Assembly: GCA_023663655.1 (NCBI GenBank)
Contig: JAMPGZ010000002.1
Span: 124,001-188,000, forward strand
Direction: 5' to 3'
DNA: 64,000 bases
DNA from: Lachnospiraceae bacterium
GTDB lineage: Bacteria > Bacteroidota > Bacteroidia > Bacteroidales > Muribaculaceae
The position numbers and the translations under genes were made by a program. Each line of letters opens with the position of its first letter. The first letter of the stretch is position 1. Below, in pieces: positions 8,762 through 16,498 of this stretch. The notes under the pieces are model-generated. The model was not told the DNA's origin and did not search any database. It saw nothing but the letters and a program-made list of their open reading frames with translations.

Positions 8762-9262
8762 CTAAACTCTCACGGTCCTGCAGACTGCATCCCACAATCC
8801 CGTTGCAAAAAAAATTTACCCATGGGGATAAAAAGTGGGTAAATCCCCATAAACCATGCGCTATCTTTGCTCCAACAAAAACAACGGCATCAATCTGCGG
8901 GAGAGACATCCCGTCACGGTTCCGCCGCAATCACGGCAACACGCCCGAAGGACGCTGACATCAGCCGGCTACAGTCAGCCCCGAGAGCCACGCCAATGAA
9001 TGCACGGATCCGTTGGAGTACTCCGACAGGCGCCTCGACCGCAGAACCCGACCGACAACGACAGCGGAAGCAGATGGAGTCGCCCGAAGTACACTTCGCT
9101 AAGTTTCAGAAAATGATCTGAAAGACTGCTTGAAATTGGCTCAGTGCACAGGCCACCAACACGAAGCTGCTATCGTTGCCGGCGGGGATTCCGTATTTTA
9201 ATAATCCAAAATGACTATACAGATTTGAATTGCGGGATGGCGGCGGATTCGTGAAAATTTGC
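8762..9262. other. Gene-free stretch with interlocked inverted repeats and an orphan -7 box
   Basis: No convincing gene is seen in these 500 bases. Two 8-bp inverted repeats interlock at 8815-8850: TTTACCCA (8815-8822) with TGGGTAAA (8836-8843), and ATGGGGAT (8822-8829) with ATCCCCAT (8843-8850). A TATCTTTG box follows at 8862-8869. The downstream 390 bases up to the menA promoter lack an ATG-started frame with coding character. Confidence 0.55.
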
Positions 9263-9270
9263 TATCTTTG
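9263..9270 (+). promoter_or_regulatory. TAnnTTTG -7 box for menA
   Basis: TATCTTTG lies 26 bases before the ATG at 9296. Because the box falls inside the longer frame starting at 9230, that upstream start is unlikely. Confidence 0.6.
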
Positions 9271-9295
9271 CCCTCTATTTTCAATATTTTGCAGA

Positions 9296-10207
9296 ATGAA
9301 ACGTCATAGTTTTAAAGATTGGTTTTTCGTGACCCGTCCGTGGTCCTATCCGGCATCAGTCATGCCGGTGCTGGTGGTTATAGCCTACGTGTTTTGGCTC
9401 TCTTCAAGGCAGATTGTCCCTGCCGATGAGATAAGTTGGATCAACGGTGCCCTTGCTCTTGTGGTGATGGCTCTGTTTCAGGCATGGGGCAATGTGTGGA
9501 GCGACTTGCACGACTATGAAAGCGGTGTGGACACAGATGAGAGCTATGGCGTGAAGATTCTCACCTCAGGCGAATACACTCCGGCTGAGATACGTCGTCT
9601 TGCCATGGGTCTTGGCTGTGCGGCTCTTTTGTTGGGTGTGTGCCTGTGCTTTATGGCGGGACCTCTCACAGTGGCGTTCGGCATAGCCGGAATGGCGCTG
9701 ACGGTGTTCTATCCCAAGTTGAAATACAATGCTCTTGGCGATCTTGACATATTCCTTGCCTACGGTATTCTTCCGGCTTTAGGCACCGCCTACGTGCTCA
9801 CCGGCACTATGGTGTGGTCCACACTGCTGCTCGCGGTTCCTGTGGGCTCGATCACCGTGGCGATCCTTCATGTGAACAACACCCGCGACGTGCACACCGA
9901 TGCAAAGGCTCATATACGCACACTGGCGATGCTCATCGGATATAAGGCGTCGCGTATAGGATATATCGCCGAGATTCTGGTGCCGTTTGCCATTATATGC
10001 GTGCTTGTGGCTTTCTCGGTTCTTCCGGTGTGGTCGTTGCTGTCGCTTGTGGCATTGGTTCCGGCGCTTAAAAACACTAAGGCTATGCGTAGCTCTTCGG
10101 CAGCCAATCTGTCGTCTATCGTGGCTCTGGATGCCGCTACCGCTCAACTTCAGCTCGCGTTCAGCCTGCTTCTCAGCCTGTCGCTTGTAATCGCATTTTT
10201 CATTTAA
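9296..10207 (+). CDS. menA: 1,4-dihydroxy-2-naphthoate polyprenyltransferase
   Basis: UbiA-superfamily membrane enzyme attaching the polyprenyl tail to 1,4-dihydroxy-2-naphthoate in menaquinone synthesis (EC 2.5.1.74). The first aspartate motif is NVWSDLHDYESGVD and the second is NNTRDVHTDAKAH, both as in MenA. About eight hydrophobic segments span the 303 residues. The frame could start 22 codons earlier, but that would place the -7 box inside the coding region; ATG followed by KRHSFKDWFFVTRPWSYPAS is the usual N-terminus. The CPBP protease gene starts 4 bases after the stop, so the two are cotranscribed. Confidence 0.93.
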   Translation: MKRHSFKDWFFVTRPWSYPASVMPVLVVIAYVFWLSSRQIVPADEISWINGALALVVMALFQAWGNVWSDLHDYESGVDTDESYGVKILTSGEYTPAEIRRLAMGLGCAALLLGVCLCFMAGPLTVAFGIAGMALTVFYPKLKYNALGDLDIFLAYGILPALGTAYVLTGTMVWSTLLLAVPVGSITVAILHVNNTRDVHTDAKAHIRTLAMLIGYKASRIGYIAEILVPFAIICVLVAFSVLPVWSLLSLVALVPALKNTKAMRSSSAANLSSIVALDAATAQLQLAFSLLLSLSLVIAFFI

Positions 10208-10211
10208 GGAT

Positions 10212-10823
10212 ATGAAGAAGGTTTGTGCGGCTATTTTGGTAGCTTTGGTGCTGTGGACGGTGATGTTTTCGCCTGTCACGGCTCCTCATGTCAATCTATG
10301 GCTTGTGATGACGATAGCGGCGGTCACGCTGACCACGATGGCTACCTACTTTGGCAATTGGTATCGTAATTTCCACATCACCGTCACCGATGTGGTGATA
10401 GGAGTGGGGAGCGCTGCCGCTTTGTGGGGTGTGTTCTGGGTGGGCGACAAGCTGTCGCAGCTCATGTTCAACTTTGCCCGTCCTGAGGTTAATGCCATTT
10501 ACTCGTTCAAGGAATCGATCTCTCCGTGGCTGCTTTCGGCGTTGTTGCTGTTTATCATCGGTCCCGCCGAGGAGATATTCTGGCGAGGTTTCGTGCAGAA
10601 GAAAATGTCGGAGAAGTGGGGTGCCACGATGGGATTTGTCATGGCTACGGCTGTCTACGCCCTTGTTCATGCCGGCTCATGCAACTTCATGCTTGTAATG
10701 GCGGCATTGGTTGCCGGAGGTTTCTGGGGATTGATCTATCGGTTCTATCCCAACCGTCTTGGCGCTCTTGTCATCTCCCACGCCGTGTGGGATGCCGCCG
10801 TGTTTGTGTGGTTCCCGATATAA
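10212..10823 (+). CDS. CPBP-family intramembrane metalloprotease
   Basis: A 203-residue polytopic membrane protein of the CAAX protease/bacteriocin-processing (CPBP, Abi) family. The glutamate motif PAEEIFWRGFVQ (EExxxR) is followed by the first histidine motif (YALVHAGSCNF) and the last motif SHAVWDAAVFVW. All residues needed for a zinc- or glutamate-type intramembrane protease are kept. It is coupled to menA by a 4-base gap. The substrate is unknown; family members process CAAX proteins or bacteriocin-type peptides, but many bacterial ones are uncharacterised. Confidence 0.85.
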   Translation: MKKVCAAILVALVLWTVMFSPVTAPHVNLWLVMTIAAVTLTTMATYFGNWYRNFHITVTDVVIGVGSAAALWGVFWVGDKLSQLMFNFARPEVNAIYSFKESISPWLLSALLLFIIGPAEEIFWRGFVQKKMSEKWGATMGFVMATAVYALVHAGSCNFMLVMAALVAGGFWGLIYRFYPNRLGALVISHAVWDAAVFVWFPI

Positions 10824-10845
10824 GGAGATAAAAAGATATATAGAG

Positions 10846-10890
10846 CGACGTGTCGTGGATCGGTTCCGGTCCACGACGCGTCGTCTTATT
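10846..10890. terminator. Bidirectional terminator between CPBP and cupin genes
   Basis: A 14-bp stem with one wobble pair (10846-10859 with 10870-10883) stands between convergent genes. It is followed by CTTATT on the plus strand and by a T-rich stretch on the minus strand. Confidence 0.55.
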
Positions 10891-10907
10891 GTGATGTGTG
10901 GATGGTT

Positions 10908-11324
10908 TTATGACAGAAGCGATGCGGTGCCTTCTGAGATGACGGCATCGGTCATGGTGTATGCTCCGAGAGAACCCTCTTTAGCTTGGATGCAGATGTA
11001 GGTCATCGGCTCGGCAGAGGTGCATTTCAGATTGCGGTCGCAGTTGGTGGCTACACGGATCACTGAACCCTCGGCGATGTCAAACACGTTGCCGTCAACC
11101 TGGAATTTTCCTGCGCCTGACAGGATGATGTAGTTCTCTTCATTTTCCTTGTGGCTGTGGAAAAATGGCACCTCGGCTCCTGAGGGCAGAGTGCCGAATG
11201 AGATTTCACACGAGGTGGCGCCGGTGGCATCCTTAACGAATTGTTTGCCTTCAAAGCCGTGCAGGGTTCCGACTGAGGCATGGGCGAATTTTTCGCCGTG
11301 GTTGAGAGTCTTGATTTCGCTCAT
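10908..11324 (-). CDS. Single-domain cupin protein
   Basis: A 138-residue cytoplasmic cupin. The metal-binding motif 1 is seen as FFHSHKENEENYIILSGAG (two His, one Glu) and motif 2 is weaker, around DIAEGSVIRVATNCDRN. Small cupins of this type act as dioxygenases, isomerases or sugar/quinone-modifying enzymes; nothing here fixes the reaction. It is transcribed away from the HxlR regulator through a full promoter at 11389-11420. Divergent HxlR/target arrangements are a common sign of regulation, so it is the best candidate target. The start is the ATG followed by SEIKTLNHGEKFAH. Confidence 0.8.
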   Translation of the reverse strand: MSEIKTLNHGEKFAHASVGTLHGFEGKQFVKDATGATSCEISFGTLPSGAEVPFFHSHKENEENYIILSGAGKFQVDGNVFDIAEGSVIRVATNCDRNLKCTSAEPMTYICIQAKEGSLGAYTMTDAVISEGTASLLS

Positions 11325-11388
11325 GTTTTGCTGTTCTTAAATTTGTTTAGTAACTTCGCGGCGGTAAGCCGCTTTTGTTTTGATAGTG

Positions 11389-11420
11389 CAAAGTTAAGCC
11401 GCTACTTGCAGATTTGCAAT
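11389..11420 (-). promoter_or_regulatory. Cupin promoter (complete -33/-7)
   Basis: On the minus strand ATTG (11417-11420) is separated by exactly 20 bp from TAACTTTG (11396-11389), the full Bacteroides consensus. The region to the HxlR start is only about 50 bp, so a HxlR dimer bound here could control both directions. Confidence 0.75.
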
Positions 11421-11468
11421 ACGTTACAAAATGGTAAGGCACTTACTTTCCGGTAACTATTTTTGAAA

Positions 11469-11849
11469 ATGAGCCAGTTGAATTTAGAAGAAAACTTAAA
11501 AAAGTACGCTAATGTGGATGCGTGCCCCATACGCAATGTCATATCCCGTTTCTCGGGGAAGTGGGCGTTGCTGGTGTTGTGTGTCCTTGCTGAGAATGAA
11601 GCTACGCGATTCAACGCCATCGGCAAGGCTATACCCGACATATCGCCGAAGGTGTTGACCGACACATTGAAAAACCTTGAGGCTGACGGATACGTTATAC
11701 GTAAGATGTATGCCGAAATTCCTCCGAAAGTGGAGTACTCGCTATCTTCTCTGGGGCAAAGTCTCATGGATGTGATAAGAGAGCTGATCACTTGGACTGC
11801 CGCCCACTATGAGGAGGTGGAGATGAACCGTAGGTCAAATAAGAGATGA
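11469..11849 (+). CDS. HxlR-family transcriptional regulator
   Basis: A winged-helix MarR-like regulator of 126 residues. HxlR marks are DACPIRNVISRFSGKWALLVL near the N-terminus, with the conserved cysteine that in characterised relatives senses electrophiles such as quinones or aldehydes. The segment ISPKVLTDTLKNLEADGYVIR is the recognition helix and wing, and VEYSLSSLGQSL follows. The frame has a TTG two codons upstream; I use the ATG that starts SQLNLEENLKK. Its last four bases overlap the UvrA-like gene (ATGA), so they are coupled. Redox or electrophile sensing is inferred from the family. Confidence 0.9.
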   Translation: MSQLNLEENLKKYANVDACPIRNVISRFSGKWALLVLCVLAENEATRFNAIGKAIPDISPKVLTDTLKNLEADGYVIRKMYAEIPPKVEYSLSSLGQSLMDVIRELITWTAAHYEEVEMNRRSNKR

Positions 11850-14344
11850 TTATGCCTGAGAATAAGCCCGAAGAAATAAAAGTGGTGGGCGCCAGAGTCC
11901 ACAATTTGAAAAATATAGATGTCAATATTCCGTTGAACCGCATTGTTGGCGTTGCCGGGGTGTCAGGTTCCGGTAAATCCTCATTGGCGCTCGGTGTGCT
12001 TTATGCCGAGGGGTCGAGACGCTATCTTGAGGCGCTCTCCACCTATACCCGCCGCAGAATGACACAGGCGGCGAAAGCCGATGTCGATGAGGTGCTTTAT
12101 GTTCCCGCTGCTATCGCGTTGCATCAGCGTCCCGGGGTGCCTGGTATCAGAAGCACGTTCGGGACCGGCACAGAGCTTCTCAACAGCCTTAGATTGATGT
12201 TTTCGCGTCTCGCCTCCCACCGTTGCCCCAAGTGCGGACACTATCACACGCCCACGCTCGATGTCGCAGCCGAAAAGGAGCTTGTGTGCGAGCGCTGCGG
12301 CACGCGGTTCTACGGTCCGTCGGCTGAGGATCTTTCATTCAACAGCACCGGAGCATGTAAAAAATGCGGCGGCACCGGCACGGTGATGACCGTCGATCTT
12401 TCCACCCTTGTGCCCGATGAGACAAAAACCATCGATGAGGGTGCCGTGGCTCCGTGGAATTCGCTCATGTGGTCGCTCATGACCGATGTGTGCCGGGAGA
12501 TGGGGGTGAGGACTGATGTACCCTTCAATCAGCTGACACCAAAGGAGCGTGACATAGTATTCAACGGTCCAGCCGAGAAGAAGCACATACTCTATCGTCC
12601 TAAGAACTCCGATCAGGCGACTGAGCTTGACTTCACGTTCTACAATGCCGTGCGCACCGTTGAAAATGCACTTGGCAAAGTGACCGATGAAAAGGGTATG
12701 AAGCGTGTGGAGCGGTTTTTGCGGAGCGATATATGTCCGGAGTGTCACGGAACCAGGCTTTCCGAAGCGGCACGCGCACCGAGAATCGACGGGATAGGGC
12801 TCGACAAGGCTTGCGAGATGACGCTGGAGCAATGCATCGCCTGGGTGCGTCATGTCCCCGACACGCTGCCTGAGGAGATGCGTCCCATGGCGGTCAATAT
12901 ATGCGACTCGTTTCTGTCCACGTCGCGCCGACTCGTAGATTTGGGATTGGGCTACCTGAGCCTTGACCGCGCCGCGTCCACATTGTCGACCGGAGAGCGG
13001 CAGCGTATGCAGCTCGCACGTGCCGTGAGAAACCGCACTACCGGCGTCCTGTATGTGCTTGACGAGCCTTCGATAGGGCTGCATCCGGTAAATATAGAGG
13101 GGTTGACCGGAGTGATGGACGACCTTGTGGGAGATGGCAACTCGGTGCTTCTCGTCGACCATGACACGCAGATTCTGCAACACGCCGACTGGATAATCGA
13201 GATGGGACCCGGAGCCGGCGTTGACGGCGGTACGGTAATGGCTCAAGGCACAGTGAAGGAGATAGAGGGCGACGGCTCGTCGCTCATCGGTCCATTTCTT
13301 GCCGGAGAGCACGGAGAGGTGATAATACCCGCTGTCAGTGATGACGAGATGTTTTCAATGGGCGAGATTGCTCTGTCGACTGATTCCATCCACACAGTCA
13401 AGCCGCTTGATGTGAAAATTCCGAAAGGGAGGATGACAGTTGTGACCGGGGTCTCGGGATCAGGGAAAACAACCCTTATCCTCGAAAGCCTTGTGCCGGC
13501 GTTGGAGGCTGTGACAAGCGGCAAGCCGCTTCCTTCACACGTCAAAGAGATCTTCGCTCCCGGAATAGAACATATAAAACTGATTGATTCCACCCCGATA
13601 GGAGCCAATGTGCGCTCGACCGTGGCAACGTATGCCAATGTGCACGATGACCTGCGCAAGATATTCGCCCGCACTGACGAGGCGAAAGCCAAGGGATATA
13701 AAGCCGGTGATTTTTCCTACAATACGGGCAGCTTGCGTTGTCCGGTATGTGACGGCACGGGCAGTGTGAGCCTTGACGTGCAGTTTCTGCCCGATGTCGA
13801 TATTCCGTGCCCCGAGTGTCACGGATCGAGATATTCGCGCGAGGCATCGCTCATACATTGCCACACCAAGAGCGGGCAATCCTATTCCTTGCCGCAGATC
13901 ATGGATGCCGACGTGAGCAAGGCGATGGATATGTGTGCCGACTTCAAGAACGTGGCGGCACGCATCAAAACGCTTGATTCCATAGGACTGGGCTATCTAA
14001 AGCTCGGCGAGGCTACACCGAGCCTGTCGGGTGGTGAGGCGCAAAGGCTGAAACTCGCCTCGGAAATGGGCAGGGAGCAGATGGATTCAGTGTTTGTGTT
14101 CGACGAGCCTACCATCGGTCTGCATCCTCTTGACGTGAGGCGGCTGCTTGAGGTGTTCAAGCGGCTGATAGAAGCCGGAGCCACCGTCATTGTGATAGAG
14201 CATGACCTCGACGTGATAAGAAACGCCAACTACATCATCGACATGGGACCCGGTGGAGGTGAGTCGGGCGGACGCATCGTGGCGGCAGGCTCTCCAGCCA
14301 TGATAAAAGCGAGCAAAGAGAGCGTCACCGCCCGCTACATCTGA
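11846..14344 (+). CDS. UvrA paralogue lacking the UvrB-binding domain (UvrA2-type)
   Basis: An ABC-type DNA-damage-recognition ATPase of 832 residues, about 110 shorter than housekeeping UvrA. Two complete ATPase halves are present. The first has Walker A GVSGSGKSSLALG, signature STGERQRMQLAR and LDEPSIGLHP; the second has GVSGSGKTTL, SLSGGEAQRLKLAS and FDEPTIGLHP. Cysteine pairs CPKCG, CERCG, CKKCGGTG, CPECHGTR, CPVCDGTG and CPECHGSR give the zinc modules. Between HRCPKCGHYH and CERCGTRF there are only about 20 residues, where UvrA carries its roughly 115-residue UvrB-binding domain. UvrA2/DrrC-type proteins tolerate DNA-intercalating or alkylating compounds. Coupling to HxlR suggests inducible chemical stress protection. 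Confidence 0.88.
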   Translation: MIMPENKPEEIKVVGARVHNLKNIDVNIPLNRIVGVAGVSGSGKSSLALGVLYAEGSRRYLEALSTYTRRRMTQAAKADVDEVLYVPAAIALHQRPGVPGIRSTFGTGTELLNSLRLMFSRLASHRCPKCGHYHTPTLDVAAEKELVCERCGTRFYGPSAEDLSFNSTGACKKCGGTGTVMTVDLSTLVPDETKTIDEGAVAPWNSLMWSLMTDVCREMGVRTDVPFNQLTPKERDIVFNGPAEKKHILYRPKNSDQATELDFTFYNAVRTVENALGKVTDEKGMKRVERFLRSDICPECHGTRLSEAARAPRIDGIGLDKACEMTLEQCIAWVRHVPDTLPEEMRPMAVNICDSFLSTSRRLVDLGLGYLSLDRAASTLSTGERQRMQLARAVRNRTTGVLYVLDEPSIGLHPVNIEGLTGVMDDLVGDGNSVLLVDHDTQILQHADWIIEMGPGAGVDGGTVMAQGTVKEIEGDGSSLIGPFLAGEHGEVIIPAVSDDEMFSMGEIALSTDSIHTVKPLDVKIPKGRMTVVTGVSGSGKTTLILESLVPALEAVTSGKPLPSHVKEIFAPGIEHIKLIDSTPIGANVRSTVATYANVHDDLRKIFARTDEAKAKGYKAGDFSYNTGSLRCPVCDGTGSVSLDVQFLPDVDIPCPECHGSRYSREASLIHCHTKSGQSYSLPQIMDADVSKAMDMCADFKNVAARIKTLDSIGLGYLKLGEATPSLSGGEAQRLKLASEMGREQMDSVFVFDEPTIGLHPLDVRRLLEVFKRLIEAGATVIVIEHDLDVIRNANYIIDMGPGGGESGGRIVAAGSPAMIKASKESVTARYI

Positions 14345-14370
14345 TAATTTCCACAATATTTGTAAAAGAT

Positions 14371-14423
14371 ATGGAATAACCATTATAACCCACGCAGATA
14401 GAGAATTACATCAATTATTCTGC
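14371..14423 (+). repeat. Dispersed repeat, copy 1 (partner at 56862-56918)
   Basis: The order ATGGAATAAC, CACGCAGATAG, AATTACATCAA, TATTCTG recurs with few changes at 56862-56918. Both copies lie shortly downstream of a gene on the plus strand. Confidence 0.65.
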
Positions 14424-14434
14424 AATGGGACTCG

Positions 14435-14529
14435 TAGCCGTGAAACGGCAATGCAGTCGTAGCTCCGCCACGAGGCGAAGCCGAGGTGCGGAGAACGCAG
14501 ATACGAACAAATGGGCATCGATGATGTCC
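14435..14529 (+). repeat. Palindromic repeat family, copy 1
   Basis: The modules are TAGCCGTGAAACGGCAA (a GCCGT/ACGGC hairpin), then GCCACGAGGCGAAGCCGAGG, then ATGGGCATCGATGATGTCC. The same order occurs at 14736-14830, and the last two modules recur inverted at 17398-17465. Confidence 0.75.
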
Positions 14530-14656
14530 TTCAGTCAATGCCGTATCATAGGTATGCAAAACAAACTCCTCCCTTCAGTGACGAGTGCCTGGCGGCATTT
14601 CCATTATATGTTTCCTATTTGGAATTTAATGAATGTTTTGTATATAATATTATTAG

Positions 14657-15018
14657 TGTCCGGTAAAAATATTGGCTGTCAGCGTATCTTTCAATTATAA
14701 AATGGATTACCGGTGTTTTTCTGAACATGGAGTTATAGCCGTGAAACGGCAAAATAATTTAAGCACCGCCACGAGGCGATAGCCGAGGTGCGGTGTAAGG
14801 TACACTAATGAATGGGCATCGAAGATGTCCACTAATCAACACCGGATAGCCTACATTTCTTCAACAGACTCGCCACGCCCGGGGTTCGTGGTGGGTGTTG
14901 CGCCCGTGCCCCCGACTTCGCTCGCTCAGTCGGGGATAGTGACGGACCTGTGCCTGGCGGTACTTAGCTCGATCCATCCGGATTTATTACCCCAATTATT
15001 ATCTAATTTTATCGGACA
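14657..15018. mobile_element. Possible 362-bp MITE or decayed insertion element
   Basis: TGTCCGGTAAAAATA at 14657 and its imperfect reverse complement TAATTTTATCGGACA ending at 15018 form 15-base terminal inverted repeats with two mismatches. The interior has no transposase frame and contains one copy of the palindromic repeat family. No clear target duplication is seen, so the mobile nature is tentative. Confidence 0.4.
14736..14830 (+). repeat. Palindromic repeat family, copy 2
   Basis: TAGCCGTGAAACGGCAA, GCCACGAGGCGATAGCCGAG and AATGGGCATCGAAGATGTCC occur in the same order as in the copy at 14435. The middle block also forms a CACCGC/GCGGTG stem. Confidence 0.75.
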
Positions 15019-15057
15019 ACAATAATATAAGATGTATAGTACGTTAGAGAATAAAAG

Positions 15058-15086
15058 AGGCGAACACTTGATAAAAGTGCTCGCCT
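15058..15086 (-). terminator. Terminator for the three-gene secreted-protein operon
   Basis: AGGCGA-A-CACTT pairs with AAGTG-C-TCGCCT. On the minus strand it is followed by TCTTTTATTC. It lies 25 bases after the stop of the last gene. Confidence 0.75.
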
Positions 15087-15110
15087 AAAATTAGATATTA
15101 TTAGGTTTAA

Positions 15111-15767
15111 TTAATTTTGTGTGAATGTCATATCTTCAATTATGAGAGTCTGTTTGCCAAAAGTATAGAAGCCTATTCCGGAAAAATCCAATGGCATATA
15201 TTTTACTTTAAGAATTTCCATTCCATCGACAAAGAATGAAAGTACATCTCCGTCACATACAAGTTTCCATTCCTGATCAAGTTTTTTCTTGTTGGGCCAT
15301 TTAATTCCTTGCATGATATTGCCTACGACATAATTGTCAACATAACGTGTGAAATTTACCATTTCATCATTGAAGTTGAAGCAGTAGAAATTACCACCAT
15401 CTTTGTAATTGAATACGAAACCACACACACGGTCATTTGCAAGCTTGTCTATCTTGACGTTTGCAATTACTTCAAATGGTTTTTTAACGTCAAGAGGAGC
15501 ATAGCAATGAGTTTCGAAGAAGGTATTCTCTCCGACTTTAGTTGCAACACCGCTAAGGCCAGAAAGAATCGCTCCCATAGCTTTATTTTCGCCCTTAGAC
15601 TTGATTGTCATGACTCCTTTGTCGATTACTGCTGAACCTTTGTTGCTTTCAAATGCACATTCAGTCCAGCCAAGTGAGTTTGCATCAAATGTGTCGACAA
15701 AACTCTGTGCATAAGAGGTAGCTGAGGCTGCAGCTACCAAGCACATTGAAATGAAAATTTTTTTCAT
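15111..15767 (-). CDS. Secreted protein with a concanavalin-like (DUF1080-type) fold
   Basis: A 218-residue exported protein of unknown function. The signal peptide is KKIFISMCLVAAASATSYAQ with cleavage after YAQ. The mature part opens with VDTFDANSLGWTE and contains GGNFYCFNFNDE, WKLVCDGDVLSFFVDGMEIL and GIGFYTFGKQTLIIEDMTF. This pattern is typical of beta-sandwich carbohydrate-binding or 3-keto-glycoside-hydrolase-like jelly rolls. It is the last gene of an operon with two PEGA-like proteins (21-base gap). No catalytic residue can be named. The fold call is inference. Confidence 0.65.
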   Translation of the reverse strand: MKKIFISMCLVAAASATSYAQSFVDTFDANSLGWTECAFESNKGSAVIDKGVMTIKSKGENKAMGAILSGLSGVATKVGENTFFETHCYAPLDVKKPFEVIANVKIDKLANDRVCGFVFNYKDGGNFYCFNFNDEMVNFTRYVDNYVVGNIMQGIKWPNKKKLDQEWKLVCDGDVLSFFVDGMEILKVKYMPLDFSGIGFYTFGKQTLIIEDMTFTQN

Positions 15768-15788
15768 GTTGTTGGTTTATTACTGTTA

Positions 15789-16496
15789 TTAAATGCTACT
15801 TGCTTTTCCTATTCGTGTTTGGAGTTCTTCAACCATAGGCTCCAATTCTTTTGGAAGACGGTCTACTTCGTCAAACTCACCATGCCTTGCCTGCATGGCA
15901 CCTGCTACTTCTGACGAAATTTTAATTTGGAAAGCAACACGTTCCGGAGTGGTTACGTCCCTAACAGTCACTCTGTTTCGGAGCTGTTTCTCAGACATAT
16001 TGAATGCCTTGTATTTCCATGGTGTCTGCAAATATCCTCCATGGAAATCTGTAGTTTCGATTTCGGGGAAATAGTTTAGCAGAATCTGATGTAATAACTT
16101 CCATGCGGCTTCACTATTTACTTTTTTATCAGCATCAATGGTGTAATACTGAGGGTCGAGCGTTATAGTCATGTATTTATTAACTAACCCTGATGCTGCC
16201 GATCCTCTATAAAATCCATCTTGCATGAGGTTGAAAGAAAGAGAATTCCGTTCATCTCCTCCATAAAATTTAGAGTTAGCAGTGGTATATTCGTTGCACT
16301 CAACGCGTATGATTGCAACTTGATTTTTCTTAGGAGGACGAGTGAATTCTCCGTAGCCGTAGCCAATTAGGTTGTTGTCAACATAAATAGCAGCCTCCTG
16401 TGGTTGGACTGAGATTTTGATTACCTTAGCTTTCTTCTCTGCATTTGCAGAAACCGCTACCATCAAAATCATTAATAGGGATAAGATTTTTTTCAT
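15789..16496 (-). CDS. Secreted protein with N-terminal PEGA-like domain
   Basis: A 235-residue exported protein that I do not recognise as a whole. The signal peptide is KKILSLLMILMVAVSANA. The first mature segment (ISVQPQEAAIYVDNNLIGYGYGEF) looks like a PEGA-type beta domain, which often binds surface or polymer. A GGxxRNSLSFNLMQDGFYRG segment and a longer unique part follow, ending in a charged helical tail (EELQTRIGKASSI). It lies 2 bases downstream of the lipoprotein gene, which carries a similar YVDDEYLG motif, so the two probably act together in the envelope. Confidence 0.6.
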   Translation of the reverse strand: MKKILSLLMILMVAVSANAEKKAKVIKISVQPQEAAIYVDNNLIGYGYGEFTRPPKKNQVAIIRVECNEYTTANSKFYGGDERNSLSFNLMQDGFYRGSAASGLVNKYMTITLDPQYYTIDADKKVNSEAAWKLLHQILLNYFPEIETTDFHGGYLQTPWKYKAFNMSEKQLRNRVTVRDVTTPERVAFQIKISSEVAGAMQARHGEFDEVDRLPKELEPMVEELQTRIGKASSI

Positions 16497-16498
16497 GA

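Larger units (their letters stand above)
14345..15051. other. 700-bp gene-free region made of dispersed repeats
   Basis: No coding frame here has support. It holds a unit shared with 56862-56918, two copies of a palindromic module also found at 17398, and a possible terminal-inverted-repeat element; each is listed separately. Confidence 0.6.

Noticed and set aside
8867..9121. 84-codon frame starting at TTG in the gene-free region
   Set aside because: Low-complexity Arg/Gln/Ser-rich translation, start inside a promoter box, no recognisable domain.
12335..13312. 325-codon open frame antisense to the UvrA-like gene
   Set aside because: It lies wholly opposite a clear UvrA paralogue with all motifs; its translation has no family signal and is rich in His/Arg as expected for a shadow frame.
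14425..14700. 91-codon frame
   Set aside because: It runs through a copy of the palindromic repeat family and has no coding character.
14825..15025. 66-codon frame
   Set aside because: It consists of repeat and inverted-repeat sequence, including the right end of the possible 362-bp element.
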